Shown here: one piece after another, positions 59,784 to 64,000 of the stretch | How the letters are laid out: every line of letters starts with the position of its first letter | Numbering within the stretch: position 1 is the first letter of the stretch | Notes under the pieces: generated by a model | The model's input: only the letters and a program-made list of their open reading frames with translations | The model's database searches: none | What the model was told of the DNA's origin: nothing | Source: Fuerstiella sp. | GTDB taxonomy: Bacteria; Planctomycetota; Planctomycetia; Planctomycetales; Planctomycetaceae | Assembly (NCBI GenBank): GCA_022447225.1 | Contig: JAKVAZ010000006.1 | Location: forward strand, 620,001-684,000 | Length of the DNA stretch: 64,000 bases | Direction: 5' to 3' | Position numbers and translations under genes: made by a program

Positions 59784-59812
59784 CAATCACGAATTGTCGC
59801 GAATCGTGATTG
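59784..59812. repeat. Inverted repeat between convergent genes
   Basis: CAATCACGA (59784-59792) and TCGTGATTG (59804-59812) form a 9-bp stem with an 11-base loop in the convergent gap between the DUF1559 gene and the hydrolase-GNAT gene. No T-run follows on either strand, so a terminator role is weak. Confidence 0.3.
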
Positions 59813-59919
59813 TCGGGATAAGTACGTTAGGTTCTGTAGGATTCTAAACGACCCGAAACAGGTTCGAGGTTTCAGTCAATCCTGATGATGAGTTAAGTCC
59901 GGTTGCAGCGGTGGCCGGC

Positions 59920-60891
59920 TCACAGTTCCCGGCAATTCTGTTCTACTTTGTACCTAATGAATCCGGCCTTTTGGTAAGTGGGAAGAGCAGCGGGATGATC
60001 CAGCGAGCAGGTGTGCAGCCAGAACCGTGCAGGCGGACGGTTCCACACTCTGTCGATCGTCCACTGCAGAAACCAGGTTCCCAGTCCCTGGCCGATGAAT
60101 CCGGACATCAGACCGAACTGCGTCAATTCCACTTCGGGTGGCCGGCGACAATCCAGTTCGGCAAAGCCGGCCGGTGCTCCATCAACGTGCAGTACATACA
60201 GTTCGTTCTGCGGGTCATCCAGGATAGCTGCCAGATCGTGGTCAGTCAGTTTCCGGCGGCTCAGCCATTTGTATTCCTTTCCCACCGCATCATAAAGTGA
60301 CCGGTAGTACGTCACAGTCGGTGCCGGCACGTGCCGTACAGTAAGACCTTCCCGTGGTGGTCGCATGTCCAGCCGTGGTCGGGCAAACATTTCGAGGTAG
60401 TAAACGGTAACGTCTGTCAGTTGTGTTTCGCGGACCAGTTGTTCGCACGCTTCCAGCATCGCCTGCAGTGGTTGAGGATCAGACAAAAAATGGTCTTTCC
60501 CCACGTCGATCAGCACCTCCGGAGACAGCCCGCTGTTTTTCACAAGTTGTTCTGAAAAGGAAAACGGCACCACATCGTCGGATCTTGAATGCAGAATGAT
60601 GGTTCTGTTGCCGGTGATTTGTACATTCCCAAAACGGTTCCACCCGGGACACATCAACACCCGCGGTGACTGGTCAACATCGATGTTGATGGCCACAGCT
60701 CCCCCACGGGACAAGCCAACGACAACGTCAGGCTGATGTTCGTCGAATGCCTGCTGAGCGATACGTACGGCGGTTGCAAAATCATCGTCATCCAGTGGTG
60801 GTTCGATCACCTGGTGGCCATGCTGTCGGAGGAAGGTCGGTTTTACGCCATCCGGTTTGCCATGCCAGCCGGTAAGAAAGAGAATCTTCAC
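59920..60891 (-). CDS. Alpha/beta-hydrolase fused to a GNAT acetyltransferase domain
   Basis: About 323 residues. The first half reads KILFLTGWHGKPDGVKPTFL and VVVGLSRGGAVAINID, with the nucleophile elbow G-L-S-R-G (Ser about residue 66), and FLSDPQPLQ near the His position of an alpha/beta-hydrolase. The second half is a GNAT fold: ELYVLHVDGAPAGFAELDCR, then GFIGQGLGTWFLQWTIDRVW (acetyl-CoA loop Q/R-x-x-G-x-G) and HPAALPTYQKAGFI. GTG 60891 follows AGGGG by about 8 bases; a TTG at 60963 would add 24 residues. It closes a three-gene minus-strand run with the acyltransferase-CNBD and ThiF-nitroreductase genes. Substrates are unknown. Confidence 0.75.
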   Translation of the reverse strand: MKILFLTGWHGKPDGVKPTFLRQHGHQVIEPPLDDDDFATAVRIAQQAFDEHQPDVVVGLSRGGAVAINIDVDQSPRVLMCPGWNRFGNVQITGNRTIILHSRSDDVVPFSFSEQLVKNSGLSPEVLIDVGKDHFLSDPQPLQAMLEACEQLVRETQLTDVTVYYLEMFARPRLDMRPPREGLTVRHVPAPTVTYYRSLYDAVGKEYKWLSRRKLTDHDLAAILDDPQNELYVLHVDGAPAGFAELDCRRPPEVELTQFGLMSGFIGQGLGTWFLQWTIDRVWNRPPARFWLHTCSLDHPAALPTYQKAGFIRYKVEQNCREL

Positions 60892-60970
60892 AAGTAACGC
60901 CCCTGCTTTTGTCTTCGCTGGGTCTGCCGCATCAATGCCTCCGTTAGAAATGGCCCTGGTCAAACATGAC

Positions 60971-61894
60971 TCACGGATTCTCCGAAGATTTCAACGTAGA
61001 ATCGGCAGAAGCAAGGCGTCGAGCCAGTAACTCCAGCACAGACCGTGCAGCCCCCGGGTTTTCGGTAAGCTGCTTATTAAAGGCTTCGCGACTGAGCATC
61101 ATCACCCACGTATCGCGGATCGATTCCACGTTGGCCGTGCGACACTGATCTGTCAGTATGGCGATTTCTCCTACGATCTCACCGGGGCCGGGCTGCGACA
61201 GTTCCCGACCTTCCCTATTGGTAACACGCAGTTTTCCGTCGACGACCACGTACACAGAGTCCGCACGGTCACCAATCTGACACAGCATCTCACCACGCCG
61301 AAACAGACTGCGTTCGAACTCATAAAACACATGTTCAATATGCTGTTTGCGGATAAAATTCTGAAACCGCGGGTTCAGGTGATCCAGATTGATAACCAAC
61401 GGCTGAACCGTCACCCCTCGTTGCCGATGCAGAAACTCCTGACCAATAAACTGCCAGCCGCTTTTTTTTAAAAAGCCTGCAATTTCAGGATTGGCTGCGC
61501 CCGTTAAATGGGTCAGTTCGCGCTGAAGACACCAAGCGTATCCCATGGAAATCATAGCGACCGTCAGCCCGGGCACGGATCGGTGATCTTTGTGAACCAC
61601 CAGCTGACCGGCGGAACCAATCCGACCGTCCGCAGGCAGGTAAGGTGTAAAATCAAACCAGTCATCTGCAGACGCACCGGCCTCAGAATATTCCATAAAC
61701 CGAACGGTGCCGATAATCTCGTCAGCAACCCGGGCCACAATGTTGACCACCCCGGGAAATGCGTCGAAACGATCGACGAAACGTCCGGAGCCGGTAGCAT
61801 CGAAGATGCCTTCTTCTGTAAAAACATCGTGGCGCAGTCGAAAGACAGCATCCAGCTCAGCCGGTGTCGTCGCCTTGCCAATCCGAATACTCAT
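60971..61894 (-). CDS. FeeM/LuxI-like N-acyltransferase fused to a cyclic-nucleotide-binding domain
   Basis: 307 residues. The N-terminal 170 residues follow the autoinducer-synthase/N-acyl amino acid synthase pattern: AVFRLRHDVFTEEGI at the start, DEIIGTVRFM, and IGSAGQLVVHKDHR, with the acyl-donor pocket to follow. The C-terminal part is a CNBD: LFRRGEMLCQIGDRADSVYV, VDGKLRVTNREGREL and the phosphate-binding GEIVGEIAILTDQCRTANV (R-T-A present). An enzyme making an N-acyl amino acid or similar under cAMP/cGMP-like control is inferred. ATG 61894 overlaps the previous TGA in TGATG, so translation is coupled. Confidence 0.78.
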   Translation of the reverse strand: MSIRIGKATTPAELDAVFRLRHDVFTEEGIFDATGSGRFVDRFDAFPGVVNIVARVADEIIGTVRFMEYSEAGASADDWFDFTPYLPADGRIGSAGQLVVHKDHRSVPGLTVAMISMGYAWCLQRELTHLTGAANPEIAGFLKKSGWQFIGQEFLHRQRGVTVQPLVINLDHLNPRFQNFIRKQHIEHVFYEFERSLFRRGEMLCQIGDRADSVYVVVDGKLRVTNREGRELSQPGPGEIVGEIAILTDQCRTANVESIRDTWVMMLSREAFNKQLTENPGAARSVLELLARRLASADSTLKSSENP

Positions 61895-64000
61895 CAAATG
61901 TCTCCGGGTGGCCCTGAACTGACACAATAACCGAATGGCAGTCGCCCGCTGCGACAGGAAGCAGCCGGACTTCGGTGAAGTCGAAACAGCAGCAGAGGCA
62001 CACGTCCGCCGACTTTGGGAAAAAACTCAAGTAGCTGCCGGAACAGTAAATCAACCGTCTGAGATTCACTGTCCTCGTAGACTGCCGGCCGTGTTGTGAG
62101 CAGCCGTGCCATAAATAACAGCGATCCTACCGGCTGAAAACCAAGATTAAGTGCAGTGGATTCCAGCCAGATGCGCTGCATGGCACTGCCACCCTGAATC
62201 ACAGTTGCTGCGTCACTGTCACAAAGCGTCAAAAGTCCCAATGCCGACGACGTTGCAACAGCATCGCGAGTCAGTTCCGTGAGTCGTGATCCTCCTCCGG
62301 TTGCCGCAACTTCACGTCGCACCTCCGCCCGAGACATCATTCGCAGCACCACGTCCGTGGTGGCCGAGACTTCGCATGTTTCCACTGCAATCCCGGTGTC
62401 GACACTAGAACTAGGCTGAAAATGAAGTTCTTCCATCATTTCCTGTCCCAGTTCCGGATTAAGAATTCGTATCAGGTCACTGCGTCCAAGAATTTCTCCG
62501 AGCTGACCCAGGGCACGCGGTTCGGTGATTAAATCCAGTTGTTCCGTGCCTCCCGTCAGGCTTTCTGTCAGGATACCTGTTTCAATTTCTGTTAACGGAG
62601 TACTGTTCGTAACACGGCGATTTGTATGACGCTGATAAAGTGAAGCATGTAAACGTCTCAGCGGGATGTCATCTTCGTCTGCAGCAGCCACTACAGCAAG
62701 TTGTGCTGCAACGGACGTTGGGGGAGCAACAGGCAACAGCGACACCTGCAGACGATGATCACGATGAACGCAGCCCACTCTCATATTTTCAAGACACGCA
62801 CCCAATGCGGCCAGTGCAGCGGTCCGATCCGAATCGAGAACACTTTTGGCTCGCTCGGAATGCATGGTCAGCCAGATGTTGTCTCCATCGACATAAAACT
62901 GCCACGGCTGAGTGTTTCCTCCCGAAGGTGCCATACAGCCCTCACGAATGATGTCCTTCAGTAACGGGCTGAGCAGCGGTTCGGCCGGCGGCGTCCGATT
63001 TGCCGGTATTCCGGCAGTCTTTGGCACAGTCCATTCCGCTTTTCGGAATTTTTCCTGCAAAGCAATGGTGCGACGTCCTGACAAAAGGTTGTGCCCTAAG
63101 GCAAGTTGTCGCACAGCCACGGTCACACTGGCCCCGCCCAGCACAACGTCAGACGCCAGTTGTGGCCAAGTCACAATTTGCTGCCCGATTTCCAGCATGG
63201 ATGCACCCAGTCGCGGTGACACGGTCTGAGTGTCCACAAAATTCACGATGTGTCGAATCTTCTCCTCATCAGAAAGGGATTTCAAAGCAACACTGTCGAT
63301 CGGGGGCAACAGACCATGTAGCAGCGGACGATCTGGTTCCTGATCAAAACGTTCAATATCAAGCATGCCCCGGTCACTGGTTTCCATCAGCACCGGAATC
63401 CCCAAAAACCTGGCACGCTCCCTCAGCAGTACCTTGATGTCTACGCTGTCACACTCTTCGATCAGAAAATCAAGTTGCGCATCCCCCGAAAGAAACGAAT
63501 CGACGTTTCCCGCATGAATGCCGTCTGTGTACAGACTGATCTGAATCCACGGATCGATTTCAAGGATCTGCCGGGCAGCCAGGACTGCCTTCGGAAGCCC
63601 CAGCTCATGAATCCCGGCACGAAGTCGGTTCATATTGGTGAGTTCCAGATGATCAAAATCAGCGAGTTTGAAGTGTCCGCCAACACCCTCCATTGCCAGA
63701 GTGACGGCAATGGCGTTCCCCACAGACAGTCCCACAACACCAATTGTTTTGTCTGCCAGTTGCCGCTGTTCTTTCGAGGTGATTTTATTTCTGTTTCGAT
63801 CGAGACGAACCTCTCTGTATTCATGCGGATCAAGCAGGTGTACTAACTGACCTGACCATGGATAAAAAACCCAGCGTCCGCAATGTTCTGCTGACCTGCC
63901 GTCAAGGTACGTTTTGACAAGAGATTCGAGCGTCTGCTGACGCTGCCCTGCAGGAAGACGACGGACCTGTGGGTTACGGGATTCGACGAGACCGAGGAGT
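61894..64000 (-). CDS. ThiF/E1-like adenylyltransferase fused to a nitroreductase (partial)
   Basis: The frame is open to the window end, so only the C-terminal 701 residues are seen. A first part (HCGRWVFYPWSGQLVHLLDP) leads to the E1-like Rossmann fold: KTIGVVGLSVGNAIA, LADFDHLELTNMNRLR (the D-x-D and Asn/Arg of ATP binding) and FLIEECDSVDIK. From about residue 340 onward a nitroreductase domain follows: REGCMAPSGGNTQPWQFYV (the FMN-binding A-P-S-x-x-N-x-Q-P-W) and later helices with RLHASLYQRHTNR and TALNLGFQPVG. The zinc-binding CxxC pairs of classical E1/ThiF are absent. The layout matches Mycobacterium Rv1355c (MoeY)-type fusions of unclear function. Its 3' end overlaps the acyltransferase start. 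Confidence 0.8.
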   Translation of the reverse strand, partial: LLGLVESRNPQVRRLPAGQRQQTLESLVKTYLDGRSAEHCGRWVFYPWSGQLVHLLDPHEYREVRLDRNRNKITSKEQRQLADKTIGVVGLSVGNAIAVTLAMEGVGGHFKLADFDHLELTNMNRLRAGIHELGLPKAVLAARQILEIDPWIQISLYTDGIHAGNVDSFLSGDAQLDFLIEECDSVDIKVLLRERARFLGIPVLMETSDRGMLDIERFDQEPDRPLLHGLLPPIDSVALKSLSDEEKIRHIVNFVDTQTVSPRLGASMLEIGQQIVTWPQLASDVVLGGASVTVAVRQLALGHNLLSGRRTIALQEKFRKAEWTVPKTAGIPANRTPPAEPLLSPLLKDIIREGCMAPSGGNTQPWQFYVDGDNIWLTMHSERAKSVLDSDRTAALAALGACLENMRVGCVHRDHRLQVSLLPVAPPTSVAAQLAVVAAADEDDIPLRRLHASLYQRHTNRRVTNSTPLTEIETGILTESLTGGTEQLDLITEPRALGQLGEILGRSDLIRILNPELGQEMMEELHFQPSSSVDTGIAVETCEVSATTDVVLRMMSRAEVRREVAATGGGSRLTELTRDAVATSSALGLLTLCDSDAATVIQGGSAMQRIWLESTALNLGFQPVGSLLFMARLLTTRPAVYEDSESQTVDLLFRQLLEFFPKVGGRVPLLLFRLHRSPAASCRSGRLPFGYCVSSGPPGDI

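Overview
The window looks like chromosomal DNA of a planctomycete (phylum Planctomycetota). The marker families are all present: two DUF1501 Tat-exported proteins, a DUF1559 prepilin-like protein, a YTV-type cysteine-rich wall protein, a ThuA-domain protein, a large exported cytochrome c, Tat-exported Gfo/Idh/MocA oxidoreductases, and a MoxR/DUF58/transglutaminase cluster. Genes lie on both strands with many 300-900 base gaps. I saw no insertion sequence, prophage, CRISPR array or rRNA. There is one tRNA gene, with a CAT anticodon.

Layout. 1-9.6 kb: tail of a probable sulfatase, an FHA-GGDEF signalling protein, an OYE-type oxidoreductase, a TraB/GumN-type exported protein, a 1101-residue exported cytochrome c followed by a frameshifted gene remnant on the other strand, a 4HBT thioesterase and a membrane-anchored STAS protein. 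10.4-16.7 kb: HpaI-type aldolase and a Gfo/Idh/MocA protein, then a housekeeping run ribE-rsmA-guaB. 17-25.6 kb: small lipoprotein, ThuA protein and a sugar-metabolism neighbourhood (SDR epimerase, sodium:solute symporter, xylose-isomerase-like TIM barrel, DUF1501, an aldo/keto reductase close to L-galactose dehydrogenase). 25.7-33.8 kb: minus-strand run of RND permease, UvrD-type helicase and a repeat-rich exported protein. 34-40 kb: four-CBS protein, a small secreted protein broken by an in-frame stop, the YTV protein with a clear terminator, a WD40 propeller and the second DUF1501. 40-48.5 kb: GDSL esterase with distinct codon use, Gfo/Idh/MocA, enolase-superfamily dehydratase, isochorismatase-type hydrolase, an exported propeller-like protein and an MFS exporter whose leader carries four 12-bp repeats.

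49.4-64 kb is the most distinctive part. After the tRNA and a Sel1-repeat lipoprotein comes a compact plus-strand operon of DUF58, transglutaminase-like membrane protein (catalytic Cys apparently lost), MoxR ATPase, His-rich lipoprotein, metal-type permease and DUF1559 protein. It joins a cell-envelope module to a metal-handling module. Facing it, three minus-strand genes each encode a two-domain fusion: ThiF/E1-nitroreductase (running off the window), FeeM/LuxI-like N-acyltransferase with a cyclic-nucleotide-binding domain (joined to the previous gene by a TGATG overlap), and alpha/beta-hydrolase with a GNAT domain. This trio is my best candidate for an undescribed system, probably a small acylated-metabolite pathway. 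That reading is inference from domains and gene order only.
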